DNA of 64,000 bases from CAWJMD01 sp963845675. Lineage in GTDB: Bacteria; Actinomycetota; Actinomycetes; Actinomycetales; CAWJMD01. Below the pieces are notes generated by a model. The model did no database searches, was not told the DNA's origin, and worked only from the letters and a program-made list of their open reading frames with translations. Positions 44,959 to 55,133 of this stretch are shown piece after piece (the first letter of the stretch is position 1; the number at the start of each line of letters is the position of its first letter). The position numbers and the translations under genes were made by a program. Location of the stretch: assembly GCA_963845675.1 (NCBI GenBank), contig CAWJSX010000001.1, forward strand, positions 1,798,001 to 1,862,000, in the 5' to 3' direction.

Positions 44959-46368
44959 TCAGGAGGGGGTGACGACGCCCAGCATCGGCCCGTCGAAGCC
45001 GGGGAAGACCTCGGACAGGGTGGACGCCCCGCACCTGCGCGTGAGGATCTCGCCGAGGACGGACCGGTAGTCGTTGCGGCCGGGAAGGTCGCCCTGGACC
45101 AGCTGCCCGGCCGCCAGGCCCGGCCACGAGCCGTGGACGGTCCGACCGACGACCCCGCCCCCCAGGAGGACCATCAGGTTCCCGTGGCCGTGATCGGTTC
45201 CGCCGGAGCCGTTCTCGGCGACACGGCGTCCGAACTCCGACAGCGTCACGAGGTTGGTGGTCGCCAGCGCCGGTCCGAGGTCGGCGGCGAACGCGGCGAG
45301 CGCACCCGCGAGCTCCGCCAGCTTGCCGTGCATCCACCCGCTGCCGACGCGCCCGGCGTTGACGTGCATGTCCCAGTCGCCCCAGTCGATGGTGGCGACC
45401 TGCAGGCCGACACCGGCCTTGACGAGTCTCGCGACGTCGCGCAGGGACTGCGCCAGGTCGGTCAGCTTGCCGTTCGACCGCGTGGGGTAGGCGGCGCCGA
45501 AGGCCGCAGGGGTGGTGTCCGCCTGCACCGCACGCAGGGTCTGCAGCGCCGCGAGGGCCGTCGTCACCGGCTGCGTCAGCATCGGCGACGACCCCTCGTA
45601 CATCGCCGCCAGGGCGCGGGTCCAGCGCTGCTGCTCCTCGGTGGAACCGGCGCCTGACAGCCCGGTCCCGTCGATGCGTCGCAACGCCATCTCCGGCGTC
45701 GGCCCTGCGAGACCCGGTGACACGTTGTACGACCCCACCTGGGTCGCCTGGAACGGCGAGCCGGCCGGACGCGCTGCGACCGTCCGGTCGAGCCACCCGG
45801 TGCGCAGCCCCGTCCCCGGCGCGGCGCGCTCCATCTCGGCCATGGCGTCGAAGTGCGAGCGCGTGGGTGCGGCCTGGCCGACGTCGTGGACGAAGCCGAG
45901 GTGCCCCGCGTCCCACCAGGGCTTCAGCGGTGCCATCGCCGGGTGCAGGCCGAAGACGGGACCGAGGGCGATGGCCTCGCTCGTGGGCAGCCCGATGGTC
46001 GGACGCAGGGTGGCGTACTGCGGGTCGCCGACGGGCGCCACCGCACCCATCCCGTCGAAGCCTCCCCGCAGCGACAGGACGACGAGCGTGTTGCCGGTCC
46101 ACCCCGGCTCGGCGAACGCGTAGCGGGTGAACGCGTCAGGGCCGGCCACGGTGAGCGTGGCTCCCAGCGCGGACGCCAGCACCCCGGCGCGCAGCACGCT
46201 GCGCCGGCTGATCGCGTCGGCACGCTGCTGCTGCTCGGGCGACCCCTCCTCCAGCCGCTCGGGCGGGCACCCGCAGACCGGGGGCGGACAGGCGAGGGCG
46301 CGACCCAGGTCGTCGAGGTCGTCGAGGTCGGGCGGCGCGGCGGCACGGGACGACATGGCGGTCCTCAT
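44959..46368 (-). CDS. DUF1501 family protein, probably exported
   Basis: The 469-residue protein has a Tat-like signal after a long cytoplasmic-type lead (ISRRSVLRAGVLASALGATL at about residues 54-73, with paired arginines), then the DUF1501 core: LVVLSLRGGFDGMGAVAPVG, LHPAMAPLKPWWDAGHLGFV, FDAMAEMERAAPG, DHGHGNLMVLLGGG. DUF1501 proteins belong to the alkaline-phosphatase/sulfatase-like superfamily, but their substrate is not established. The start overlaps the DUF1800 gene. Such pairs recur in bacteria and are thought to act together outside the cytoplasm. Confidence 0.88.
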   Translation of the reverse strand: MRTAMSSRAAAPPDLDDLDDLGRALACPPPVCGCPPERLEEGSPEQQQRADAISRRSVLRAGVLASALGATLTVAGPDAFTRYAFAEPGWTGNTLVVLSLRGGFDGMGAVAPVGDPQYATLRPTIGLPTSEAIALGPVFGLHPAMAPLKPWWDAGHLGFVHDVGQAAPTRSHFDAMAEMERAAPGTGLRTGWLDRTVAARPAGSPFQATQVGSYNVSPGLAGPTPEMALRRIDGTGLSGAGSTEEQQRWTRALAAMYEGSSPMLTQPVTTALAALQTLRAVQADTTPAAFGAAYPTRSNGKLTDLAQSLRDVARLVKAGVGLQVATIDWGDWDMHVNAGRVGSGWMHGKLAELAGALAAFAADLGPALATTNLVTLSEFGRRVAENGSGGTDHGHGNLMVLLGGGVVGRTVHGSWPGLAAGQLVQGDLPGRNDYRSVLGEILTRRCGASTLSEVFPGFDGPMLGVVTPS

Positions 46369-48202
46369 CGGGTGGCGTGGCGCGGACTGTCGAGCAGAAG
46401 GGCCGCAACGTAGGGGAGCCGCCAGGTGGCGGCCGCGGAGTCGGACCTCAGCGGCGTGCTGGGGGTGCCGTCGAGGAAGGTGCAGATCGCGGTGCGGACC
46501 TGCGGGGCCACCGGCTCGAACAGCAACCGGCGCGCCAGCTCGTCGACGAGTGCGCCGAGCGTGGCGGGCAGCGGGCTGGGCAGCGTCGTCGTCGTCGGGA
46601 GCCCGATGCTGGTGGGCCACCAGTGCGCGGCCAGGCTCATGTGCATGTTCCACCGCCCGAGCGACATCGAGGGGCTGGCCCACGCCCCTGCCAGGTCGGG
46701 GTAGCCGTTCGGCGGGTGCCAACCGAGCGGAGCGTGTCCCACGTCGCCCGACATCCAGTACAGGTGCAGCAGTCCGTCGGTGCCCGGACGCGGGAACAGG
46801 TGTGCCGAGGGCCCGGACGGTGGCGACCAGGTCCTCGAACGGGCGACGCAGCTTCTGACCGGCGGACTCCCGGAACTCGCGGCTCGCGAACAGCGCTCTC
46901 AGCACGGCACCGGTGTCGGTCCCGCTGCTCAGGTAGACCGCCGTCAGGCGTCTGAGCAGTCGGGTCGGCGGGTTGTCACCGACGAACCGGACGGCGAGCT
47001 TGCGGGCGATGGTGCGGGCGGTCTGCGGCTGGACGGCGAGCCAGCGCAGGTAGCTGCGGGCCACGTCGACACCACCCGCAGCGGTCGGGTTCGGGTGCGA
47101 CCAGCCCATCACCCGCAGGGGGCCGACGTGGTGCCACTCGGAGCGGTAGCGGAACTCGCCGCGTGGTCGCCGTCGCGGGACAGACCGGTGAGCACCAGGG
47201 CGGACTGCACGCACGTCCGTCTCGGTGTAGCCGCCGTCGACGCCGACGGTGTGCAGCTCCAGCAGCTCGCGTCCGAGGTTCTCGTTGGGGTTCTTGGCCT
47301 TCGAGACGTTGTTGCCCAGGTACATGAGCATCGCCGGGTGCAGCGTGGCCGCCACCAGCATGTCGCTGAACCTGCCCAGGGCGTGGGGGCGGATCGCGGT
47401 CCGGTCGTAGTCGTGCCGGTTGTCCCAGACCTCCGAGGACGGGCACGTCACGTTGAGGTGGTTGGACCAGAAGTCGACCATCACCTCGAGCAGCTGACGT
47501 TCGCTCCAGACGGCGCGACCGACGTGCGCCTTCGTCAGCGACGTCATCACGTCCCACGTGGAGTCGTCCGGGTAGGCAGCGCGGGTCTGCGTGATGGTCC
47601 GTGAGAGCTCGGGCAGGCGGGCGACGAGCCCGTCGCACGCGGGGTCGGCGATCGAGGACGGCTTCAGCTGACGCTCCAGCCAGGCGTCTGCGCCGAGGCG
47701 CGAGACGTCGGCCACCTGCTGCTCCGTGGGGCCGTAGGTCGCGCGCCTGAGCAGGTGCACGACACGGAGAGCTCGGGCATCGGCGGCGTCGGGTGGCGAC
47801 GCACCGTCGACGAGCCCGTCTCTCCTGCCACCCGGCCCGGTCCGGCGGCGCTCGGTGCGGTCGATCGGGATGGTGGCGGACGCCGACGGCATGGCAGTGG
47901 TCGGGGGCTGGGCGGAGGGCATCGTGGCTTGCGCGGCTGCGGACGACATCGGAACGGCCGGGGTGGGGCCCGCGGTGACAGGGGTGGCGGGCACGGGGGC
48001 TGAGGACGCCGACGACACCCGGGCGGTCGCAGCCGCCCGCGGACGCTGCGCCGCCGCCGAGGGACCCGACGTCCGCGAGCGCACGTCCACCGACCGCCAG
48101 TCCGGCGAGGGCGGCGAGTCCGCCCCCCAGGACCGCACGCCGACCGCGATGGCGATCGGGCGCGTCGGGGCGCACGACCTCGTCGCCGCTACCGGATGGC
48201 AT
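46365..48202 (-). CDS. DUF1800 family protein, probably Tat-exported (frameshifted)
   Basis: From an ATG at 48202 the N-terminus carries a Tat-like signal (RHRGRRAVLGGGLAALAGLA). The DUF1800 body follows: ALRVVHLLRRATYGPTEQQV, LLEVMVDFWSNHLNVTCPS, LVAATLHPAMLMYLGNNVSK and NENLGRELLELHTVGVDGGY, continuing to ARKLAVRFVGDNPP and a C-terminus ending RHATR. Slips near 48005, 47190 and 46795 break the frame. It is followed by DUF1501 with an ATGA overlap. Its molecular function is unknown. Confidence 0.85.
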
Positions 48203-48308
48203 GTCCGAGGTGTCGGTCGCTCGTGCGGGCTCCTGAACCCCTGTGCGGCGTCTACCCGCCAGGTGGACGCGGCGATGCCCTGGCCGGTCACGCTGAGCAA
48301 GCGGTTCC

Positions 48309-49238
48309 TCAGGCCCGGTGGACGACCGGTTCCACCAGACGTGCGCCGGCGACCGGCCCCGTGACCCGCTCGACCCGCTCGCAGACCCCCGCGGCGGTCA
48401 GCGCGACGGAGAGGTCCAGCGCGGCCTCCGATCCGGACACGAGGAAGGCGACCGTGGGTCCGGACCCGGAGACGAGCGAGCCCAGGGCCCCCTCCCCTGA
48501 CCCGACCTCGAGCGTGCGCTCCAGGTGGGGGTGCAGTCGCACCGCTGCGGGCTGCAGGTCGTTCGTCATCTGGGCGCCCAGGGCGGCGGCGTCGCCGGAC
48601 CGGAGGGCCTGCATCATCGCGGGCGTCACGGTCGGCTCGGCGACGTCGCGCCCCCGACGGAGCCGGTCGCACTCGGCGTACACGGCGGGCGTCGACAGCT
48701 CCTCGCCCGAGACGGCCAGCACCCAGTGGTACTCGCCGCGCGCGAGGGCCGGGGTCAGCTGGTCGCCGCGGCCGGTTCCCAGCGCGGTACCGCCGAGAAG
48801 GCAGAAGGGCACGTCCGAACCCAGCTCGGCGGCCATCTCACGCAGCTCGTCCCGCGCGAGCCCGGTACGCCACAGCGCGTCACAGGCCAGCAGGGCCCCT
48901 GCCGCGTCGGCCGAGCCGCCCGCCATCCCGCCGGCGACCGGGATCCGCTTGACGATGCGCAGGTGCACCCCGGTCTCGGTGCCCGTGCTGTCGGCCAGCA
49001 GGCGAGCGGCCCGGACGGCCAGGTTCGTGTCGTCGGTGGGGACCTGGGAGACCCCCGATCCCGACATCTCGACGTGGACGTCGTCGGAGGGCGTGGCGAC
49101 CAGGTCGTCGTACAGCGAGACCGCCTGGAAGACCGTGGCGATGTCGTGGAAGCCGTCGTCCCCCACCGGCCCGACGTGCAGTGCGAGGTTGATCTTGGCC
49201 GGCACCCGCACGTACACGGCCCCGTTGTCTGCAGTCAC
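48309..49238 (-). CDS. ispE: 4-diphosphocytidyl-2-C-methyl-D-erythritol kinase
   Basis: IspE phosphorylates CDP-methylerythritol in the non-mevalonate isoprenoid pathway. The 309-residue GHMP kinase is intact: VRVPAKINLALHVGP at the N-terminus, the ATP loop PVAGGMAGGSADAAGALLA, LGSDVPFCLLGGTALGTGRG and the C-terminal GSLVSGSGPTVAFLV. The GTG start at 49238 is about 21 bases after a TAGGGT -10-like hexamer. The order rsmA-ispE is conserved in actinobacteria. Confidence 0.95.
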   Translation of the reverse strand: MTADNGAVYVRVPAKINLALHVGPVGDDGFHDIATVFQAVSLYDDLVATPSDDVHVEMSGSGVSQVPTDDTNLAVRAARLLADSTGTETGVHLRIVKRIPVAGGMAGGSADAAGALLACDALWRTGLARDELREMAAELGSDVPFCLLGGTALGTGRGDQLTPALARGEYHWVLAVSGEELSTPAVYAECDRLRRGRDVAEPTVTPAMMQALRSGDAAALGAQMTNDLQPAAVRLHPHLERTLEVGSGEGALGSLVSGSGPTVAFLVSGSEAALDLSVALTAAGVCERVERVTGPVAGARLVEPVVHRA

Positions 49239-49262
49239 AGAGCGCTCTCCACGGGTCCGACC

Positions 49263-50164
49263 CTAGGGGACTTCCGCCTCGGCGCGCGCGTCGGCGATTC
49301 GGGCGAAGTCGGTGACGTCGAGCCGCTCACCGCGCAGCGAGGGGTCGACCCCGGCGGCGCGCAGGACCGCCTCGGCGCGGGCCGGCGAGCCCGCCCACGG
49401 GCCGAGTGCGGCGCGGAGGGTCTTGCGGCGCTGGGCGAACGCCGCGTCCACGACCGCGAAGACGTCCGCACGGCTGGAGCGGCACACCGGGGGTTCCCTG
49501 CGCACCAGGCGCACGAGCGCGGAGTCGACGTTGGGCACCGGCCAGAAGACGGACCGACCCACGGCCCCGGCACGGCTCGCCGACGAGTACCAGGCGGCCT
49601 TCACCGACGGCACCCCGTAGGTGCGGCTGCCCGGGGGCGCCGCGAGCCGGTCGGCCACCTCGGCCTGCACCATCACCAGCACCGAGCCGAGGCTGGGGAA
49701 GCGCTCGAGGAAGGACAGGAGGACCGGGACGGCCACGTTGTAGGGCAGGTTCGCGACGAGGGCGGTCGGTGGCGGGCCGGGCAGGTCTGCGCACGGTGAA
49801 CGCGTCGGCCTCGACGACGGTCGAGTGCGTCGGCACGGTCAGGGCGGCGTCGGCCGACGGTGGCCGGGAGCGCCCGGGCCAGCACCGGGTCGATCTCCAC
49901 GGCGACCACCGCAGCGGCCACGTCCAGCAGCCCCAGCGTCAGGGAGCCCAGGCCGGGCCCGATCTCGACCACGACGTCGGCAGGCCCCACGCCGGCCCGG
50001 CGCACGATGCGGCGCACGGTGTTCGCGTCGACCACGAAGTTCTGGCCGCGCGTCTTCGTGGGCCGCACGCCGAGACGGCCTGCCAGGTCCCGCACGTCGG
50101 CGGGGCCCAGCAGGCCGTCTGGCGAGGTGGTTCCGGTCAGCGGAGACCGAGCTTGGACGAGCAC
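49263..50164 (-). CDS. rsmA: 16S rRNA dimethyladenosine transferase (frameshifted)
   Basis: RsmA (KsgA) dimethylates A1518 and A1519 of 16S rRNA. The N-terminal half has RLGVRPTKTRGQNFVVDANT and the SAM loop VVVEIGPGLGSLTLGLL, then VAVEIDPVLARALP. The C-terminal half (FLERFPSLGSVLVMVQAEVA, VFWPVPNVDSALVRL) lies in another frame; the bridge including the catalytic NLPYNVAVP region at about 49740 shows slips near 49860 and 49785. A GTG at 50164 inside the end of rpfB is taken as the start; a GTG at 50095 is the alternative. It is probably coupled to rpfB. Confidence 0.9.
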
Positions 50165-51292
50165 GGCGGCCACTGGCCCCAGCCCGAGCGCTCCTGCAGC
50201 TTGGTGCCGATGGCGATCTGCTGCTCGCGGCTGTTCTCGTGCGGGTAGCCGGAGCCGCCGATCGACTTCCAGGTCTGGAGCGAGAACTGCAGGCCGCCGT
50301 AGTAGCCGTTGCCCGGTGTTGATCGACCAGTTCCCACCGGACTCGCACTGGGCCAGTCGGTCCCAGACGCTGCCCGTGGGCGCGGCGGTCGAAGGGGTCT
50401 TCGGGGTCGCGGGGGCGGCCTTCTTGGTGCCCACCGCGACGACCTGCGCGACCGGTGCGGTGACGACCTTCGAGGACATGACCTTCGTCCCGGTGACCTT
50501 GCCGTTGACGATCGTGCGGCGCACGACCCGCTCGGTGGTGCCGTCCTTGCCGGCCGTGAGCACCTTGGTCTTGCCGGCAGCCAGGTCCGTGTCGGACTTC
50601 TTCTCGACGGGGGCGGCGACGGTCACGGTCTCCGTGACGCGGTCGGTGCGGATGCGGGTGACCGCGACCGCGAGGCCGTCGGTGAGCTCGGTGTCGACGG
50701 GGGACGAGACGGTGTCGAGGTCGCCCAGCTCGACGCCCTGCTCCGCGAGGAGGTCGGCGACGGTCTCGCCGGTCGAGGTCACGGAGGTGGCCTCGTCCGC
50801 GACGGTCAGGGTGACGTCCTTCGGGGTGCGGACGTCGAGGTCGAGGCCCTGGCGGCCGAGCGGTGCCGAGCGCGAGGCGGAGAGCCAGGCGCCGTCGGCG
50901 CGGACGCCCACGTCGGCGAGCGCGTCGTCGACGGTGAGTGCGGTGGTCCAGTAGGTCGTCGTCTCGCCGTCGACGGTGAGGGTCAGCTCACGGGCGTGCT
51001 GCACGACGACCTCGGAGCCGTCCTGCACGTCCGAGTCGGGCGAGGGTGCCACCAGGTCACGGTCGGAGACCTTGACGTCGGCGGCGGCCAGGACGTCCTC
51101 GACCGAGTCGCCGAACGTGCGGACCTCTGAGGTCTCGCCGTCGACGGTGAGCTGGACGGTGGTGTCGTTGACGGCGTACGCCGCGGTCCCGCCGACGAGG
51201 ACGGCGAGGATGCCCGCCTGGGCCGCGAGGCGAAGAGGACGACCGGAGATGAACGAGTGCACAGGGTTCCTGACGTAGTGCTCCCCGGGCAT
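50137..51292 (-). CDS. rpfB: resuscitation-promoting factor, RpfB type (one frameshift)
   Basis: RpfB-type proteins are secreted peptidoglycan-cleaving enzymes that help dormant cells regrow. From the ATG at 51292 there is a signal/anchor helix (LAAQAGILAVLVGGTAAYAV), three DUF348 repeats (VQLTVDGETSEVRTFGDSV, then LTLTVDGETTTYWTTALTV and VTLTVADEATSVTS), a G5 domain (TDLAAGKTKVLTAGKDGTTE) and the Rpf lysozyme-like domain (SVWDRLAQCESGGNWSINTG). A slip near 50318 moves the last 60 residues (NGYYGGLQFSLQTWKSIGG, ending SSKLGLR) to another frame. The order tatD-rpfB-rsmA-ispE is classic for actinobacteria. Confidence 0.93.
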
Positions 51293-51448
51293 CGGATTCC
51301 GGACGCGACGGGGCCACGCACGGTTGGGCGTGGCCCGTCGCACGTTCGGCGCGGCACAGCCGCAGGGCCCTCCATCGGGCCAGCGGCGTCTCGTGCACGC
51401 GCGGTTCGTCGTCGTCCGGAGCCTTCCCCGACCCCGGCCAACCGGACG

Positions 51449-51477
51449 ACCGTAACCGATTCGAGACCTTGTGTCAC
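51449..51477 (-). promoter_or_regulatory. candidate rpfB promoter
   Basis: On the rpfB strand GTGACA (51472-51477) and TACGGT (51449-51454) are separated by 17 bases, a good sigma-A-like pair, and lie about 150 bases before the rpfB start. The long leader downstream could be regulatory; a conserved riboswitch could not be confirmed by eye. Confidence 0.6.
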
Positions 51478-51489
51478 ACCGTCCGCTGG

Positions 51490-52369
51490 TCACCAGGGCC
51501 CGTAGAGGGCGTTGCTGGTCGTCGCCAGGACACGGCAGACGTCCTCGAGGGGTCGTTCCAGGACGTCCGCCATCGCCCTCACGGTGAGGGGCACGAGGTA
51601 CCCGGCGTTGGGGCGTCCGCGGTACGGCGCGGGGGTCAGGTAGGGGGCGTCGGTCTCCACCAGGACCTGTTCCAGCGGGACGGCCCGCAGCGCGTCCCTC
51701 GCGGTCTGCGCGTTCTTGAACGTCAGGACGCCGGCGAACGAGAGGAACCAGCCGCGGGCCGCGCAGAGGCGGGCCATCTCCTCGTCACCGGAGAAGCAGT
51801 GGAAGACGGTGCGCTCCGGCGCGCCCGGCGTCCGCGAGCACCCGCAGCACGTCCGCGTGGGCGTCGCGGTCGTGGATCTGGAGCGGGAGGTCCAGTCGCT
51901 TGGCGATCTCGATGTGCGCGCGGAAGGACTCCTCCTGCGCCGCGGCGGCGGCACGGTCGGAGTGGTCGGTCCGGAACCGGTCCATGCCGCTCTCGCCGAT
52001 CACCCGGACGCGCGGGTGGCGGGCGAGGTCCTCGATCTCGACGAGCGCCTCGTCCAGCCCGCCCGACGCGGCCAGCAGCGGGGCCTCGTTCGGGTGCAGT
52101 GCGACGCCGCCGAGCAGCTGCGGGAACCGCTCGACGGCCCCGACCGTCCACCGCGACGAGGCGACGTCGTGACTGACCTGCACGGACCGGGGCACGCCCG
52201 CGCGCTCGGCGGCGAGGAGCAGCGTCGACACCGCGGCGTCGTCCGACTCGTGGTCGAGGTGCGTGTGGTTGTCGACCACGCCCTCGGCCCCGGGCGGTCC
52301 GACCAGGGGCAGCGGCTCCGGAAGGGGTGGCCGGACGTGCGAGTCCGTCCGCACCTGGCGCTCGGCCAC
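51490..52369 (-). CDS. tatD: TatD-family metal-dependent deoxyribonuclease (one frameshift)
   Basis: The amidohydrolase-fold protein has the metal-binding VVDNHTHLDHE at the N-terminus, GGVALHPNEAPLL, VIGESGMDRFRTDHS, the central PLQIHDRDAHADVL, then FHCFSGDEEMARLC and the final VLVETDAPYLTPAPYRG. An inserted base near 51825 separates the last third. The restored length of about 293 residues is slightly long because of an N-terminal extension from the GTG at 52369. TatD is a 3'-5' exonuclease; in this order it precedes rpfB. It lies four bases after metG. Confidence 0.93.
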
Positions 52370-52372
52370 GGG

Positions 52373-54196
52373 TCAGCCTCCGGCGACGGTCGACTTCTCC
52401 GTCGCGCTGCGCATCCGCTCGAGCTCGTCGTCGACCACGCTCACGTCGAGCTTGGTGAAGATCGGTGCGGGAGCCGGCACGACCGTCCCGGGCACGACCG
52501 GCACGGAGGCCCAGGGGGGACCGCCGGTGTAGTCGCCGGTGAGGATCGGGTACGCCGGGGCCGCCGTCGAGGTCCTCGACCTCTTCGATCCGGGGCATCG
52601 GCGCCAGCACGCCCTCGCGACCGAAAGCCTCGTGCACGCGTTGCGCGCTGTGCGGCAGGAACGGTGACAGGAGGGTGTTGCAGTCCGAGATCGCCTGTGC
52701 CGCAACGTGGAGCACGGTGGCCATCCGATCCGGGTCGGTCTTGCGCAGCGCCCACGGCGCGGTGTCGGAGAGGTACTTGTTGACCTCGGCCACGACCCGC
52801 ATCGCCTCGCCGACCGCCTGCTTCTGGCGGTGGCGCTCGATCAGCCCGCCGACGGTGCCGAAGCCCGGCGGCCGTCACGTCGAGCAGGGCACGGTCGACG
52901 TCCTGGCAGGTCGCCCGCCTCCGGGACCGCGCCCAGGTTCTTGTGGATCAGGGTCGCCGTCCGGTTGACGAGGTTGCCCCAGCCGGCCACCAGCTCGTCG
53001 TTGGTGCGGCGGACGAACTCCGCCCACGTGAAGTCCGTGTCCTGGTTCTCCGGACCCGCGGCGCAGATGAAGTAGCGCAGGGCGTCGGGCTGGTAGCGCG
53101 AGAGCACGTCACGCACGTAGAGCACGACGCCGCGCGACGAGGAGAACTTGCCGCCCTCCATCGTGAGGAACTCCGACGACACGACCTCGGTCGGCAGGTT
53201 CAGGCTGCCGTACTCCCCGGGCTCGCCCCCGTGCGCGCCCTTGCCGTCGTAGGCGAGGAGCTCCGCCGGCCAGATCTGGGAGTGGAACGTGATGTTGTCC
53301 TTGCCCATGAAGTAGTAGGAGAGGGCCTCGGGGTCGTTCCACCACGCTGCGCCATGCGTCGGGGTCGCCGGTTCGGCGGGCCCACTCGATGGACGCCGAC
53401 AGGTAGCCGATCACCGCGTCGAACCAGACGTACAGCCGCTTGGTCGGCTGGTCCGACCAGCCCTCGAGCGGCACCGGGATGCCCCAGTCGATGTCCCGCG
53501 TCATCGCCCGCGGGCGGATCTCCTCCAGGATGTTCAGGCTGAACTTGATCACGTTCGGCCGCCACAGCCCCTCCGCCGCCTTGGCGTCCAGCCACTCCTT
53601 CAAGGCGTCGGCCAGAGCCGGCAGGTCGAGGAAGAAGTGCTGGGAGTCGACGAACTCCGGCGTCTCGCCGTTGATCCGGCTGCGCGGCTCGAGCAGGTCG
53701 ACGGGGTCGAGCTGGTTGCCGCAGTTGTCGCACTGGTCGCCTCGAGCGTGGTCGTAGGCGCAGATCGGGCAGGTGCCCTCGATGAAGCGGTCGGGCAGCG
53801 TCCGCCCGGTCGACGGCGAGATCGCGCCCTTCGTCGTGCGCTCCACCATGTAGCCGTTGCGGTGCACGGTGCGGAACATCTCCTGCGCCACCGCGAAGTG
53901 GTTCGCCGTGGTCGTCCGGGTGAACAGGTCGTAGGAGAGGCCAAGCGCCGCGAGGTCCTCGACGATGACCCGGTTGTAGCGGTCGGCGAGCTCGCGGGCC
54001 GTCGCACCCTCCGCCTCGGCCTGGACGAGGATCGGCGTGCCGTGCTCGTCGGTGCCCGAGACCATCAGGACGTCGTGCCCGGCGAGCCGCATGTAGCGGC
54101 TGAAGACGTCGAAGGGACACCGAATCCGGCGACGTGGCCGATGTGGCGCGGGCCGTTGGCGTACGGCCAGGCGACGGCGGAGAGGACGTGGGTCAT
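52373..54196 (-). CDS. metG: methionyl-tRNA synthetase (several frameshifts)
   Basis: MetG charges tRNA-Met with methionine. From the ATG at 54196: THVLSAVAWPYANGPRHIGH (HIGH motif), VSGTDEHGTPILVQAEAEG, the single zinc knuckle CPICAYDHARGDQCDNCG, the KMSKS-like KFSSSRG at about 53140, then LRYFICAAGPENQDTDF and a C-terminal anticodon-binding domain ending STVAGG. Slips near 54117, 53345, 52900, 52865 and 52560 break it. All domains are present at the normal length of about 605 residues. The start overlaps the XRE regulator gene in ATGA. Confidence 0.92.
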
Positions 54197-54417
54197 GGAG
54201 CGCAGCCTAGTGAGAGGGCTGCAGGGGCCACGGAGAAGACGTCACCCGGCTGGCAGCGCAGCGCGTCGCAGACGGCGGTCAGCGTCGAGAAGCGCACCGC
54301 GCGCGCCCGGTCGTTCTTCAGCACCGAGAGGTTGACCACCGTGACGCCGACACGCTCGGCCAGCTCGGTCAGCGTCAGCCCGCGATCGTCCAGCAGCCGG
54401 TCGAGGTGGCAGACCAC
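54193..54417 (-). CDS. small XRE-family regulator (YozG-like)
   Basis: The 74-residue protein is a single helix-turn-helix of the Cro/CI type: CHLDRLLDDRGLTLTELAERV, VVNLSVLKNDRARAVRFSTL and VCDALRCQPGDVF. This matches the YozG/HTH_26 group, which is nearly always encoded beside a DUF2975 membrane protein. Here that gene lies directly upstream. The stop overlaps the metG start in ATGA, an unusual coupling to a synthetase gene. The start GTG at 54417 fits the family length. Confidence 0.88.
   Translation of the reverse strand: MVCHLDRLLDDRGLTLTELAERVGVTVVNLSVLKNDRARAVRFSTLTAVCDALRCQPGDVFSVAPAALSLGCAP
54204..54209 (-). promoter_or_regulatory. -10 element (TAGGCT) for metG inside the XRE gene end
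   Basis: On the metG strand TAGGCT is followed by seven bases and the metG ATG. It would allow a leaderless metG transcript independent of the upstream membrane-protein/XRE genes, although it lies within the XRE coding end. Confidence 0.5.
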
Positions 54418-54447
54418 CCGGTGCTCGTCGGACCCGCCGGCCGGGAC

Positions 54448-55116
54448 TCACACCAGCCCCTCGACGTCGTCGGCGATCTGCTCGCCGCGGCGGAAGGCCT
54501 CGGCGGCCACGAGCAGCGCGGCGGCGAGGGCGAAGGGAGCGAACGGGAAGACCACGCCAGGCCGCGAAGGACGCCGGGCGTCGCCAGTCCCCGTCCGCGC
54601 CAGCACCATCGCGGTCGCCGCGGCGGGCAGCAGCGGGCCGATCGACGCCGTGGAGGGCGATCAGGAGGCCGAGTAGCGACAGGCGTCGGGCACCGCCGCG
54701 CTCGAAGGGCCGCCCGGCTGCGACCGACTGCAGCACCCGGACCAGGAGGAGCGACACCGGCACCGACGACCAGCCCGAGCACGGCGGTGTCACCGCGCGC
54801 GAGCAGCTGCTCGGCGACCGTCGAGTCCGGTGCGGTCACCACAGGTCGGAGTCGGCGTGCAGGTCACCGCGTCCGGCCGGCCTCGACCCCGACGACGTCC
54901 GCCGGCAGGTCCAGCAGGCCCTCCGGCCCGAGCCGCTCCGGGCTCACGTGGCTTGGACGGTCACGGGCCGGGGGCCTGGACCGCCCCGAGGATCGCGACG
55001 GCCGGACCGGCGACCGCGGCGAAGGCACCGACGACCCACAGCGCCACGGTCAGCGCCCGGAATCCGCCGCGGGAGTCACGTAGGGACGGGTGCGGGACTG
55101 TCGGGGAACGCTGCAT
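54448..55116 (-). CDS. DUF2975-like membrane protein (heavily frameshifted)
   Basis: Pieces in three frames add up to one membrane protein of about 220 residues: an N-terminal RGGFRALTVALWVVGAFAAV from the ATG at 55116, a lumenal part with VVTAPDSTVAEQLLARGDTA, a second helix with VLGLVVGAGVA, the hallmark VRVLQSVAAGRPFERGGARR, helices around LLGLLIALHG, and the C-terminal EAFRRGEQIADDVEGLV. This layout is that of the DUF2975 family. At least four slips are required. It pairs with the XRE regulator 30 bases downstream. The function of such pairs is unknown. Confidence 0.75.
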
Positions 55117-55133
55117 CGCAGGATCCTCCGGGC

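Noticed and set aside
44959..48672. A single 1237-codon open frame spanning the DUF1501 and DUF1800 genes
   Set aside because: The protein motifs show two separate genes with a stop/start overlap at 46365-46368; the long frame arises because frameshifts in the DUF1800 gene place part of it in the DUF1501 frame and the rest is non-coding frame.
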